A stretch of 64,000 bases of DNA, taken from DASUPK01 sp963763955. Lineage in GTDB: Bacteria > Actinomycetota > Thermoleophilia > Solirubrobacterales > 70-9. The stretch spans positions 1 through 64,000 of the forward strand of contig CAVXQP010000009.1 of the NCBI GenBank assembly GCA_963763955.1, written 5' to 3'. Below are positions 8,232 through 15,349 of this stretch, in pieces; position 1 is the first letter of the stretch, and each line of letters begins with the position of its first letter. Made by a program: the position numbers and the translations under genes. The notes below the pieces were generated by a model. It saw nothing but the letters and a program-made list of their open reading frames with translations, was not told where the DNA came from and ran no database searches.

Positions 8232-9320
8232 ATGTGCCATCCGGTCCAACTTGGGAACGGAATGATGGGAGTCTTTGCCGAAAATCAGCCGGTTTATGCC
8301 GAGCACGGGATTGCGACCTTCCCGCTTAACGACAATAAGCGTCCTGCGGTCAAGGGCTGGAACAAGATAGGCCAGCGTGCCAGCCGCGAGTTCGCAGCGA
8401 AGTTCACCGATGCGAACGCGCTCGGCTTCGTTACCAACGAGAGGAATGGGCTGACTGTTCTGGACATCGACAGCACCGACGAGAAGGTGCTTGCCAATGC
8501 GCTCGCGCGTCAAGGTGAGACGCCGATGATCGTCCGAACGGCCTCGGGGAAGGCGCACGCTTACTATCGCCACAATGGAGAGCGGCGCCGTATTCGTCCA
8601 TGGGATGGCTTGCCCATTGATGTGCTCGGTGCCGGTGGACTTGTCGTCGCTCCACCCACGCTGGTCACGAAGGGCGAGTATCACTTCATTCAAGGGAGCC
8701 TTGACGACATTGACCGCCTTCCGGTGATGCGCGGGCTCGATCCCGATTTCTATATCGGGCGGAAGCCAGCCCAGACACACTTGGTGGTGCCCGATGATTT
8801 CATCGCGAACGACAACGAACCTGCGCCGCAGGAATCCCCGATCCCTGAAGGCACTCGCAACGATGCGCTGTGGAGGTTCTGCATGGCTCATGCTTCGGCT
8901 CACCGGTTCGGGACAGGCAACACCATCGGACGTGGCGCTCTGATCGAGGCTGCTCGTCAGTGCAATGCCGATTGCGTTCCGCCGTTACCGGATCCAGAGG
9001 TCATCGAAATTGCATCGGGTGCATGGGGTTACGAAGCGCGTGGCTCGAATTGGTTCGGCACAGGTCGCCGGGTGGTCGCCTCACATGATGAGATGGATCG
9101 ACTATCGCCCGACGCCTTCTATCTTCTGACGCGCCTTCGCCGTCACCATTGGGGACGAAACTTCCTTGTCGCCAATGCGATGGCTGACACTCTCGGCTGG
9201 TCACGTAAGCGGTTTGCCGCTGCCAGGGCTGAACTGGAACGCCTTGGCAAGATCAAGTTGCTGCGGAAGGCCAACCAGTGGCAGGGAGCTGCGCTCTACT
9301 GCTGGCCGCATCCCGCCTGA
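8232..9320 (+). CDS. Bifunctional DNA primase/polymerase (prim-pol) of a mobile element
   Basis: This is the best preserved gene of the left part: 362 codons with no interruption. The N-terminal half is the AEP-type prim-pol domain, with the typical opening YAEHGIATFPLNDNKRPAVK, the metal-binding VLDIDS motif at about residues 77-82, and RTASGKAHAYYRHNGERRRI followed by DVLGAGGLVVAPPTL. The C-terminal half has an ALIEAARQCNADCVPPLPDP segment and a winged-helix-like end (MADTLGWSRKRFAAARAELE). Such enzymes synthesise primers and extend them on element DNA. ATG 8262 is a possible alternative start, since the conserved part begins soon after it. Together with the Toprim gene it suggests an autonomously replicating satellite or plasmid-like element. 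Confidence 0.85.
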   Translation: MCHPVQLGNGMMGVFAENQPVYAEHGIATFPLNDNKRPAVKGWNKIGQRASREFAAKFTDANALGFVTNERNGLTVLDIDSTDEKVLANALARQGETPMIVRTASGKAHAYYRHNGERRRIRPWDGLPIDVLGAGGLVVAPPTLVTKGEYHFIQGSLDDIDRLPVMRGLDPDFYIGRKPAQTHLVVPDDFIANDNEPAPQESPIPEGTRNDALWRFCMAHASAHRFGTGNTIGRGALIEAARQCNADCVPPLPDPEVIEIASGAWGYEARGSNWFGTGRRVVASHDEMDRLSPDAFYLLTRLRRHHWGRNFLVANAMADTLGWSRKRFAAARAELERLGKIKLLRKANQWQGAALYCWPHPA

Positions 9321-9867
9321 CCAGGGTTTGACCATTAACGGGATTTCAGCCGGATTGGCACTCAGCCTGGTCAGTCTCATTCCTGATCCGGCAAGTCACG
9401 TGCCGCAGGCGAATACTCGGCGACTGGCACGGGCTTTCCGCAGCCGGCGTAGGCAGGGGGGACACAGAGAGAACTGTTCTGTTTCTTATAGGTGGTCGTT
9501 TTTGACCACCCTTAGCGTATTACCGCTCGGATTGAAATCGATGGTGGCGCTCTTGGCTTCTCGACGGGGCAGTACGTTTCTCGGCGCGGGAGCATCCGTC
9601 GGCGGCCGGGGCGTGATCGCGCTACGCCACCCGGGCCGGGTCGCGGACCAAATTTCGCTTGCACCAACCTGGGGGGCCAAAGGGCCGTCAGGGTGACGCC
9701 TAAGGGACGGGAAGACGAGCCACGGGGCTCAGAATGACGGGCGAACTCGCAGTAACTGCTGTGGCTGCAATGTGACGGCCTGGCAGAATTTAACCGCCAG
9801 AACGCCTGCAACCCAATCTGTTCCCAATTCTTCGTCATCGTATGGGGATGAGGTGGGGTGAAAGATC
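9321..9867. other. 547-bp stretch without a supported gene; contains a short perfect hairpin
   Basis: No reading frame here looks like protein on either strand. The only structure is GGTGGTC / GACCACC at 9491-9510, a 7-bp stem with a 6-base loop rich in T. It lies about 170 bases after the primase gene and could weakly terminate that transcript, although no T-run follows the stem. Confidence 0.4.
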
Positions 9868-10218
9868 ATGATCACACTACGTTGGTTTGATTGGCGTATT
9901 GCTCTCGCTATGCGTTGGATGCGCCGAATACGAGGCACTGCCACGCGACTATCAACCTCAGCAACAGCCGCAGGCACAAGCCACAGCGGCAGTAATCGCA
10001 GCGCGCTAAGGGCAGAGGCGGACGGGCACGATGAAGATCGTTTTGAGAGCAGCACCGCAATCGTGACCTATCTCGATAACGGTCACCTGCTGCACACGGA
10101 CAGGACCTCCGGAGCCCTCTACCGAACTCGGGGCACCTGGGAGAATTTCGAGAGCGCGGAGCGTGCCTATCGGTTCCTGCCGAGCAGTGCTTGGGAGCCG
10201 GTCCGGCGTCCAGATTGA
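9868..10218 (+). pseudogene. Possible small lipoprotein plus trailing reading frame, damaged
   Basis: ATG 9868 (MITLRWFDW...) opens a frame to 10218, but its first third makes more sense in the next frame. There LIGVLLSLCVGCAEYEALPR is a classic lipoprotein signal with a Cys at the lipobox, followed by a Gln/Ala-rich tail. The last third in the first frame, VTYLDNGHLLHTDRTSGALY to EPVRRPD, looks like protein. I therefore read this as one or two small genes hit by an indel near 9885. No function assigned. This is the last coding-like sequence of the left, moderate-GC part. Confidence 0.3.
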
Positions 10219-10432
10219 CTACCCTTGTCGCCCGAACGGATCGTGAAACCCTGTTGCCGTCAGTTACTCATAATTCGTCAGAACAGGTGTGAACGCGCAG
10301 GACGTCGCCCGACGTAGCTGACAGCGCCTTCACCGGCTTGCTCAAGCGCGCCGTCGAGCGCAAAAGGGCGCCGGGGAGAAGCTAGGACGATCGTTAGCCT
10401 TCCTGTATGGTCTGGCGATGGATCGGATAGGC
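10219..10432. other. Junction zone between the moderate-GC element and the high-GC actinobacterial sequence
   Basis: No gene is visible in these 214 bases. To the left the genes are rhizobial in style; to the right codon use is strongly GC-biased and genes are actinobacterial. The hypE homology coming from the right stops at about 10,433, after residues VDALLDAAGAEL, well short of the normal HypE C-terminus. I see no IS inverted repeats, tRNA 3' end or other attachment-site feature that would explain a natural insertion. A contig join is therefore the leading explanation. Confidence 0.6.
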
Positions 10433-11168
10433 AGCTCGGCTCCGGCGGCGTCGAGCAGCGCATCGACGGCAGGCCAGAGCGGCCGGGTGTCGGAGAGGAT
10501 CTCGGCGTCGAGCGAGAACTCGTCCCGCGCGAGCATGATGGCCGAGCCGTGATCGCCGACCGTGCCCGAGACGATGAATGCGGTCGCCGGGCCGTATTCC
10601 GCGCGGGGAGAGCCGGCCCCGGGGATCGACCTTGCCGATCCCGGCGGTGCAGATGTACATGCCGTCTGCATGACCGCGCTCGACCACCTTGGTGTCGCCG
10701 GTCGCGATCTCGACGTCCGCCGTCCGGCGCGGCTGGGCGATCGCCTCGACCTGAGCGCGGAGCTCATCGGCGGGCAGTCCCTCCTCGAGGATCAGCGACA
10801 GGCTGAGCGCCTTCGGCTTGGCTCCCGCGACCGCCAGGTCATTCGCCGTGCCGTTTACCGCGAGCTCGCCGATCGAGCCGCCCGGGAAGCTGAATCGGCC
10901 GAACGACGTAGCTGTCGGTCGAGAGCGCGATGCCGAGCTCTTCGATCGTGACGACGCCCGCATCCCCCATCTCCTCCAGCGTCTCCCCCTCCCTGGCGAG
11001 GGCCGGGACGAGCAGGCCCTCGATCAGCGTCTGCGTCGCCTTGCCCCCGGCCCCGTGGGCCATCGTCACGGTCTCGTCCTTGAACCGCGGGCGCTTCGAC
11101 CGCGCGGTCTCGATGATCCGCAGAACCTTCTGCTCGCGCTCGCTGATCCGCGGAGTCCGCCTCACCAT
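10433..11168 (-). pseudogene. hypE: HypE, hydrogenase maturation carbamoyl-dehydratase, truncated and frameshifted
   Basis: HypE converts the carbamoylated C-terminal Cys to thiocyanate, supplying CN ligands for [NiFe] hydrogenase. The gene follows hypD directly (TGA then ATG). It starts with a lineage-specific 30-residue extension, then ETVTMAHGAGGKATQTLIEG, the usual HypE opening, and GIALSTDSYVV. Frame changes occur near 10,910 and 10,625. Between them lies PGGSIGELAVNGTANDLAVA, a highly typical HypE segment, and after them YGPATAFIVSGTVGDHGSAI. Homology ends at about residue 240, so the C-terminal third with the acceptor Cys is missing. Position and indels near the composition break suggest an assembly edge. 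Confidence 0.8.
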
Positions 11169-12290
11169 TCAGACGAGCTCCTTCTCCCGGGCGAACCGGC
11201 CGTAGTTGTAATAGGCGGCGCAGGCGCCCTCCGGCGAGACCATGCAGGTGCCGATCGCGTGCTCGGGGGTGCACGCCGTGCCGAAGACCTTGCACTCGTA
11301 CGGCTTGATGACGCCCTTCAGCACCTCGCCGCACTGGCAGGCCTTCGGGTCCGCCACGCGAACCCCGGGGACGCCGAAGCGCTCCTCCGCGTCGAGCTCC
11401 GCGTAGGCCTCGCTCAGCTTGAGCGCGCTCTGGGAGATGAACCCGAGCCCACGCCACTCGAAGTGCGGTCGCAGCTCGAAGACCTCGGACATCACCTTGA
11501 GGGCGGCCGGGTTGCCGTCATAGGGCACCACCCGGCTGTACTGGTTCTCGACCTCGCACCGCCCCTCCCCGAGCTGGCCGAGGATCATGCTGATCGCGTG
11601 CAGGATGTCGAGCGGCTCGAAGCCCGCCACGACCACCGGCTTGCCGTAGTCCTTCGGAATGAACTCGAATGGCCTGGCGCCAACGACGGTGGAGACATGC
11701 CCGGGCCCGATGAAGCCATCGAGCCGCAGATCGGGCGACTCGAGCAGCGCCCGCAACGGCGGCACGATCGTGACGTGGTTGCACATGCAGGAGAAGTTGG
11801 TGACGCCCTCCGCCCTCGCCCGCTTCAGGGTCAGGGCGGTGGAGGGGGCGGTTGTCTCGAAGCCGATCGCGAAGAAAACGACCTCGCGATCCGGGTTCTG
11901 CTTGGCGAGCCGGAGGGCGTCGAGCGGCGAATAGACCATCCGGATGTCGGCGCCTTCGGCCTTCGCCTCGGTGAGGGTCTTCTCCGAACCCGGCACCCGC
12001 ATCATGTCCCCGAAGCAGGCGAAGATGATGTCGTTCTCGGTGGCCATCGCGATCCCGTCGTCGACGCGGCCCATCGGGATCACACAGACGGGGCAGCCGG
12101 GGCCGTGCACCAGCTCCACGTTCTCGGGGAGCAGGTCGTCGATCCCGTACTTGTAGATCGAGTGGGTGTGGCCGCCGCAGACCTCCATCACCTTGTAGTG
12201 GCGCCCCGGCTCGACGGCGTCGAGGACCTTCCCGGCGAGCGCGCGACCGAGCTCCGCGTCGCGGAACTCGTCCATGTACTTCATCGTCAT
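11169..12290 (-). CDS. hypD: HypD, hydrogenase Fe(CN)2CO cofactor assembly scaffold
   Basis: HypD works with HypC to build the Fe(CN)2CO unit of [NiFe] hydrogenases in the cytoplasm. All family hallmarks are present: MEVCGGHTHSIYKYGI, GPGCPVCVIPMGRVD, FFAIGFETTAPSTALT, CNHVTIVPPLRALL and GFIGPGHVSTVVG. The C-terminal [4Fe-4S] region holds cysteines in ACQCGEVLKG, PYECKVFGTACTPEHAIGTC and GACAAYYNYGRF. The length, 373 residues, is normal. Its ATG overlaps the stop of the HypC-like gene (ATGA) and hypE follows without a gap, so the genes form one operon transcribed leftward. Confidence 0.97.
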   Translation of the reverse strand: MTMKYMDEFRDAELGRALAGKVLDAVEPGRHYKVMEVCGGHTHSIYKYGIDDLLPENVELVHGPGCPVCVIPMGRVDDGIAMATENDIIFACFGDMMRVPGSEKTLTEAKAEGADIRMVYSPLDALRLAKQNPDREVVFFAIGFETTAPSTALTLKRARAEGVTNFSCMCNHVTIVPPLRALLESPDLRLDGFIGPGHVSTVVGARPFEFIPKDYGKPVVVAGFEPLDILHAISMILGQLGEGRCEVENQYSRVVPYDGNPAALKVMSEVFELRPHFEWRGLGFISQSALKLSEAYAELDAEERFGVPGVRVADPKACQCGEVLKGVIKPYECKVFGTACTPEHAIGTCMVSPEGACAAYYNYGRFAREKELV

Positions 12291-12583
12291 GCGGCGACCT
12301 CGCTGTCCGCATGGGCGATCGCGGTGCCCGCGTGAACCAGGAGCACGTCGCCCTCGGCGACCGGCTGCACCAGCGCGATCTCGACAGTGCTCCGCTCGTC
12401 GGCCTCCTCGCCGGCGCAGAGGGCGAGCTCGCGCTCCGCGTCGATGCGAAGCACCCGCATCTTTGTCGCCTCGTCCCCGCAGGTGACGCAGCCTCTCGAG
12501 TGATCGCAGGTGGGGAGGAGGCCCTCCGTCATCCTCCGGGATTCCTCCTCCCGCAACCGGGGCGGAAACGTCGCCGATTCCAC
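12287..12583 (-). CDS. Second HypC-like protein (HypC/HupF family, actinobacterial variant)
   Basis: The 98-residue product lacks the N-terminal MCxxIP of classical HypC. Instead it has CDHSRGCVTCGDEATKMRVL, followed by a small beta domain (VEIALVQPVAEGDVLLVHAG, TAIAHADSEVAA) that matches the HypC/HupF OB-like fold. The second copy next to a true hypC suggests a division of labour, for example serving as a partner for HypD or for a particular hydrogenase. Met18 (ATG at 12,532) is an alternative start with GGAGGAGG about ten bases upstream. The gene overlaps hypD by 4 bases and follows hypC by 16, within the hyp operon. Confidence 0.75.
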   Translation of the reverse strand: MESATFPPRLREEESRRMTEGLLPTCDHSRGCVTCGDEATKMRVLRIDAERELALCAGEEADERSTVEIALVQPVAEGDVLLVHAGTAIAHADSEVAA

Positions 12584-12599
12584 TGGCAGTAGCGGCTCG

Positions 12600-12878
12600 T
12601 CATTCGATCACGCTCGCCTTGAGCTCCACGAGCTCCTGCTCGTAGTCCTTGCCCATTCCCTCGAGCAGTCCGAGCGTCGCCCGAGCTTCCTGCTCGTCGA
12701 CCTTGGAGATTGCGAAGCCGACGTGGATCAGGACCCAGTCGCCGGGTACCGCACCCTCGCCCTCCTCGTCGAGAAGTCCGACGTTGACATTTCGCTGGAC
12801 GCCCGCCACGTCCACCTTGGCGAGGCGGTTGTCCTCGTCGGTCACTTCAACCACTTGGCCCGGAATCGCCAGGCACAT
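12600..12878 (-). CDS. hypC: HypC, hydrogenase assembly chaperone
   Basis: A 92-residue protein beginning MCLAIPGQVVEVTDEDNRLA, with the invariant Cys2 that binds iron and HypD. The OB-fold core (AKVDVAGVQRNVNVGLLDEE, GDWVLIHVGFAISKVDEQEA) and the acidic C-terminal helix are typical. It is the first gene of the leftward hyp operon. A promoter-like sequence lies about 65-90 bases upstream, and the divergent ArsR gene shares the same intergenic space. Confidence 0.97.
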   Translation of the reverse strand: MCLAIPGQVVEVTDEDNRLAKVDVAGVQRNVNVGLLDEEGEGAVPGDWVLIHVGFAISKVDEQEARATLGLLEGMGKDYEQELVELKASVIE

Positions 12879-12940
12879 GACCCACCGCTCCTCCCGGAGG
12901 GGAGCTCGACTACAAGGCAGCAGTTCCCTCCGGTCGCCGC

Positions 12941-12970
12941 AACCTACTCCTCGCTATTGCGGGTTGTCAA
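12941..12970 (-). promoter_or_regulatory. Predicted promoter of the hyp operon
   Basis: On the minus strand a perfect -35 box TTGACA (12,970-12,965) is separated by 18 bases from TAGGTT (12,946-12,941), a good TAnnnT -10 box. Transcription would start near 12,934, leaving a leader of about 55 bases before hypC. Prediction from sequence only. Confidence 0.6.
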
Positions 12971-13008
12971 GCGGCCGACCGATATCAGCGTAGAGCGGCC
13001 GCGACTCC

Positions 13009-13028
13009 ACATGCACGTATATGCATGT
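13009..13028. promoter_or_regulatory. Palindromic operator candidate upstream of the ArsR gene
   Basis: ACATGCA at 13,009-13,015 and TGCATGT at 13,022-13,028 form perfect 7-bp arms around CGTATA. The site ends 12 bases before the arsR start and lies 40 bases upstream of the hyp -35 box. ArsR/SmtB proteins bind AT-rich dyads of this size, so autoregulation and possibly control of the hyp operon is a reasonable inference. Confidence 0.55.
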
Positions 13029-13040
13029 CATTATCCTTTG

Positions 13041-13376
13041 GTGAGCAACGGTCAGGGCGGCAATGTCGGGGTCACCCCGGAACAGGCCGAGCGCATCGCG
13101 CGAGTGATGGCCGGCCTCTCGACCCCGAGCCGCGTGCGGCTCCTCAGCCGACTGAGACAGGGTCCCTGCACCGTGACCGCGCTGGCCGCGGCGGTGGAGA
13201 TGACGCAACCGGCCGTCTCTCATCAGCTGCGCATCCTGCGCGACCTGGAGCTGGTGGTCGGCCGGCGGGATGTTCGCCACATCGTCTACTCGCTGCACGA
13301 CGTGCAGGTGGCCGCGCTCCTCGACGGGACGCTGCGCTACGCGGAGCACGCGGTGGGGACCGACGCCGAAAGCTGA
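13041..13376 (+). CDS. ArsR/SmtB-family metal-responsive repressor
   Basis: From GTG 13,041 the gene encodes 111 residues with a standard winged helix: RIARVMAGLSTPSRVRLLSR, a TVTALAAAVEMTQPAVSHQL recognition region, and a RRDVRHIVYSLHD wing. The last helix contains SLHDVQVAALLDGTLRYAEH, whose His, Asp, Glu and His lie near positions used by the alpha-5 metal sites of SmtB/NmtR/KmtR proteins. It is divergent from the hyp genes, which require nickel-enzyme context, so a nickel or cobalt sensor is plausible but not proven. Earlier in-frame codons lack protein-like sequence, so GTG 13,041 is preferred. Confidence 0.85.
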   Translation: MSNGQGGNVGVTPEQAERIARVMAGLSTPSRVRLLSRLRQGPCTVTALAAAVEMTQPAVSHQLRILRDLELVVGRRDVRHIVYSLHDVQVAALLDGTLRYAEHAVGTDAES

Positions 13377-13453
13377 GCAGGGCTCGCCCGGGCGTGGGTC
13401 ACGGGCCTCGGTCGGAATCGCTCACGCATTCGCAGAAACGAGATACTTCGCCC

Positions 13454-13753
13454 GTGGGTGACGAAGAGGACCAGAGGCCCCTCGAGAGACAGGTCTACGT
13501 CGGGGACCGTTACCTGCCATTCGGCGAGCTGACCTCGGACGATGCGCGCCGACTCGCCGACAAATTCAGTGGCCTATCCGGTGGCGGACTCGAACAGAGA
13601 GTCGCGCCGGCCGGACGGGAGTGGCGTCAGCTCGCCAAGCTGATGGATGAGCGCGGGGCGGCGACCGTCGCCGAGCTGGACGAAGAGCAGGTCGGCGACT
13701 TCGCTGAGCGGCTACGCGTGATACCTCCGGGCGGAAGCTGGCTCTCCAGCTAG
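13454..13753 (+). CDS. Hypothetical protein, 99 residues
   Basis: Starting at GTG 13,454 the product reads VGDEEDQRPLERQVYVGDRY, then LPFGELTSDDARRLADKFSG, with further predicted helices (EWRQLAKLMDERGAATVAEL) and a stop at 13,753. It is soluble and acidic without known motifs. Its 3' end overlaps that of the convergent cupin gene by 4 bases. Seventy-seven bases separate it from arsR in the same direction, so read-through is possible. Function unknown. Confidence 0.65.
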   Translation: MGDEEDQRPLERQVYVGDRYLPFGELTSDDARRLADKFSGLSGGGLEQRVAPAGREWRQLAKLMDERGAATVAELDEEQVGDFAERLRVIPPGGSWLSS

Positions 13754-14124
13754 CCCCAGGGCATCCGCTTGTAGCCGCTGCCGACGGGCACTCCGATCAG
13801 GAGGGCGCGGACGGTCGAGTCCGATTTGTTCTGAATCGTGCGGTTGACCTCAGGGGCGAAGCGGCAGAAGGTGCCGGCGGGAGCGTCGTGCTCCTCGCCG
13901 TCGGTGACGATCGTCCCCTCGCCGTCGAGGATGACGAAGACCTCCTCCTGATCGTCGCCGCTGTGGTCGTGGGCCGGGATCTGGCCGCCGGCCTCGATGT
14001 CGACGACGTTGAAGCCGAAGGCCTCGGCACCGAGCGTCTTGCGCGCCAGCCGCCAGGTGGCTCCGCCGCTCCCCTCCATCTCCTCGAACTCGTCGATGCG
14101 CTTGATCGTGTAACCGTCGGCCAT
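13750..14124 (-). CDS. Cupin-domain protein
   Basis: A 124-residue single-domain cupin. The beta-barrel motif 1 is seen as GGQIPAHDHSGDDQEEVFVI (His, His and Glu as metal ligands) and motif 2 in DAPAGTFCRFAPEVNRTIQN. The start MADGYTIKRIDEFEEMEGSG is a typical opening for small actinobacterial cupins that stabilise metals or bind small ligands. No substrate can be inferred. It is divergent from the NTF2-like gene with about 58 bases between starts. Confidence 0.85.
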   Translation of the reverse strand: MADGYTIKRIDEFEEMEGSGGATWRLARKTLGAEAFGFNVVDIEAGGQIPAHDHSGDDQEEVFVILDGEGTIVTDGEEHDAPAGTFCRFAPEVNRTIQNKSDSTVRALLIGVPVGSGYKRMPWG

Positions 14125-14182
14125 TGCTCCTCCTTATCCGATCCCCTTGTCTCTCCCGGCAAGCGAACATATCCTCTCCAGC

Positions 14183-14614
14183 GTGGGAGAGGACTCGGCC
14201 CAGAGTCTCGAGGATGCGATCGGGCGTTACAACGAGGCGTGGAACGCCCACGACCTGGACGCGATCATGTCGATGCACGCCCCGGACATGGTCTTCGAGA
14301 ACCACACGGCCGGTGAGTCCGCGGAGGGCGAGGACGTGCGAGGGCACATCGGGGCGATCTTCGAGAGCTGGCCCGATCTTCACTTCGAGACTCGCCGCCT
14401 CTACGTCCGCGACGGCGTGGTCACCCAGGAATGGACGGCCAGCGCCACACATTCCAAGACGATGCGCCGCGGCGACCTGGTCGCGGAGCCGACCGGCGCG
14501 AGGATCGAGTGGCGCGGGGTCGACGTCATCCCCTACGAGGACGGTTTGATCAAGCGCAAGGACGTCTACTCGGACTCGGTCTCCATCCTCCACCAGGTCG
14601 GCCTGCTCGACTGA
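14183..14614 (+). CDS. SnoaL/NTF2-like protein
   Basis: The 143-residue product fits the SnoaL-like NTF2 fold: an opening helix LEDAIGRYNEAWNAHDLDAI, then MSMHAPDMVFENHTAGESAE, RGHIGAIFESWPDLHFETRR and strands VTQEWTASATHSKTM and IEWRGVDVIPYEDGLIKRKD. Proteins of this kind are small-molecule isomerases, cyclases or binding modules; no specific substrate is evident. GTG 14,183 is chosen because the conserved helix starts just after it; an upstream TTG at 14,147 would add 12 non-conserved residues. A truncated relative lies at 30,211-30,443. Confidence 0.8.
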   Translation: MGEDSAQSLEDAIGRYNEAWNAHDLDAIMSMHAPDMVFENHTAGESAEGEDVRGHIGAIFESWPDLHFETRRLYVRDGVVTQEWTASATHSKTMRRGDLVAEPTGARIEWRGVDVIPYEDGLIKRKDVYSDSVSILHQVGLLD

Positions 14615-14697
14615 CACTCGTCCAGGGCGTAACCCCCGGGCGGCCTCCGGCGCTTTTCCGTGTGTGGGGAGGCAAACAGCCACGGAGGTGAACCGAC

Positions 14698-14946
14698 GTG
14701 AAGTTGAGAACGCGAAAGTTGGCGGTCTTTGTGACCTGCCTCGGCCTGGCCGCGGCATTTCCCGTCCTGAGCTCCGCTGACAAGGGCGGGGTTCCGCACA
14801 GCCAGAAGCCGTGTCCGGTGAAGAAGCATCACCACAAGAAGCCGAAGCCCAACAACAAGGGCAAGAAGTGCGGCTTCAACGAGAGCACGACTACAACCGC
14901 CCCGTCGACGACCAGCACGGGTACGGAGCCGACCACCACGTCCTGA
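14698..14946 (+). CDS. Small secreted Lys/His-rich protein with Thr-rich tail
   Basis: GTG 14,698 follows a GGAGG ribosome site. The 82-residue product has a Sec signal peptide (KLRTRKLAVFVTCLGLAAAF, cleavage likely after LSSA), a mature part rich in His and Lys (PVKKHHHKKPKPNNKGKKCG) and a C-terminal Thr/Ser tract. The basic His cluster could bind metal or cell-wall polymers; that is speculation. No family recognised. Confidence 0.65.
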   Translation: MKLRTRKLAVFVTCLGLAAAFPVLSSADKGGVPHSQKPCPVKKHHHKKPKPNNKGKKCGFNESTTTTAPSTTSTGTEPTTTS

Positions 14947-15013
14947 AGCAGGGCAATCCGGGCGGGCGGCCTCGCGGCTCATCGGACGCCGCGTGGTCGT
15001 TCCGTCCCGTTTC

Positions 15014-15349
15014 CTAGTTCCTCCGGCGGTAGATCGCCCAGCCCGCGATCGCGGCCCCGCAGGCGAGCAGGATCCCAGCGGACAGCAGCCCCGCGTCGCT
15101 CCGCTCCGGATCCCCGAGGACCGCGTCCCGAGCCTGTGCCGAGAGGACCGACCCGGCGGACGCCCAGGACATGACCGAGCCGGCCGAGGCGGCCGATGCG
15201 ACCGACAAGGCCGAGCCGGCCGAGCCGATTGACCCGATCGAGGCGAATGAGCCGACCGACCCGATCGATAGGGCAGAGCCCTTCGAGGCGATCGAAAGGA
15301 ACGAGTCCTCCGACCAGAGGGAAAGCGAGCTGCCGTCGTCCGGGCTCAC
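15014..15349 (-). CDS. Ser/Gly-triplet repeat protein with C-terminal membrane anchor
   Basis: The GTG at 15,349 overlaps the thrB stop (GTGA), so it is the last gene of the threonine operon. The 111-residue product is unusual. From about residue 6 to 70 Ser recurs roughly every third position in units like SIGSVGSFASIGSIGSAGSA. A linker (ARDAVLGDPERSDAG) follows, then one membrane helix (LLSAGILLACGAAIAGWAIY) and RRRN, which predicts a cytoplasmic C-terminal end or tail anchoring. There is no signal peptide. Strict triplets of small residues recall beta-solenoid or glycine-rich repeat proteins, but no family can be named. The link to threonine synthesis may be only positional. Confidence 0.7.
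   Translation of the reverse strand: MSPDDGSSLSLWSEDSFLSIASKGSALSIGSVGSFASIGSIGSAGSALSVASAASAGSVMSWASAGSVLSAQARDAVLGDPERSDAGLLSAGILLACGAAIAGWAIYRRRN

Noticed and set aside
9486..9838. Minus-strand frames ending in RVVKNDHL and nearby Arg/Pro-rich frames
   Set aside because: No recognisable protein pattern, and the end lies within the GGTGGTC/GACCACC hairpin; treated as non-coding.
10818..12335. Very long plus-strand open frame (about 500 codons) opposite hypD/hypE
   Set aside because: It is the GC-driven shadow of hypD and hypE; the product is Arg/Asp/Leu/His-rich without domain structure, while the minus strand has perfect HypD motifs.
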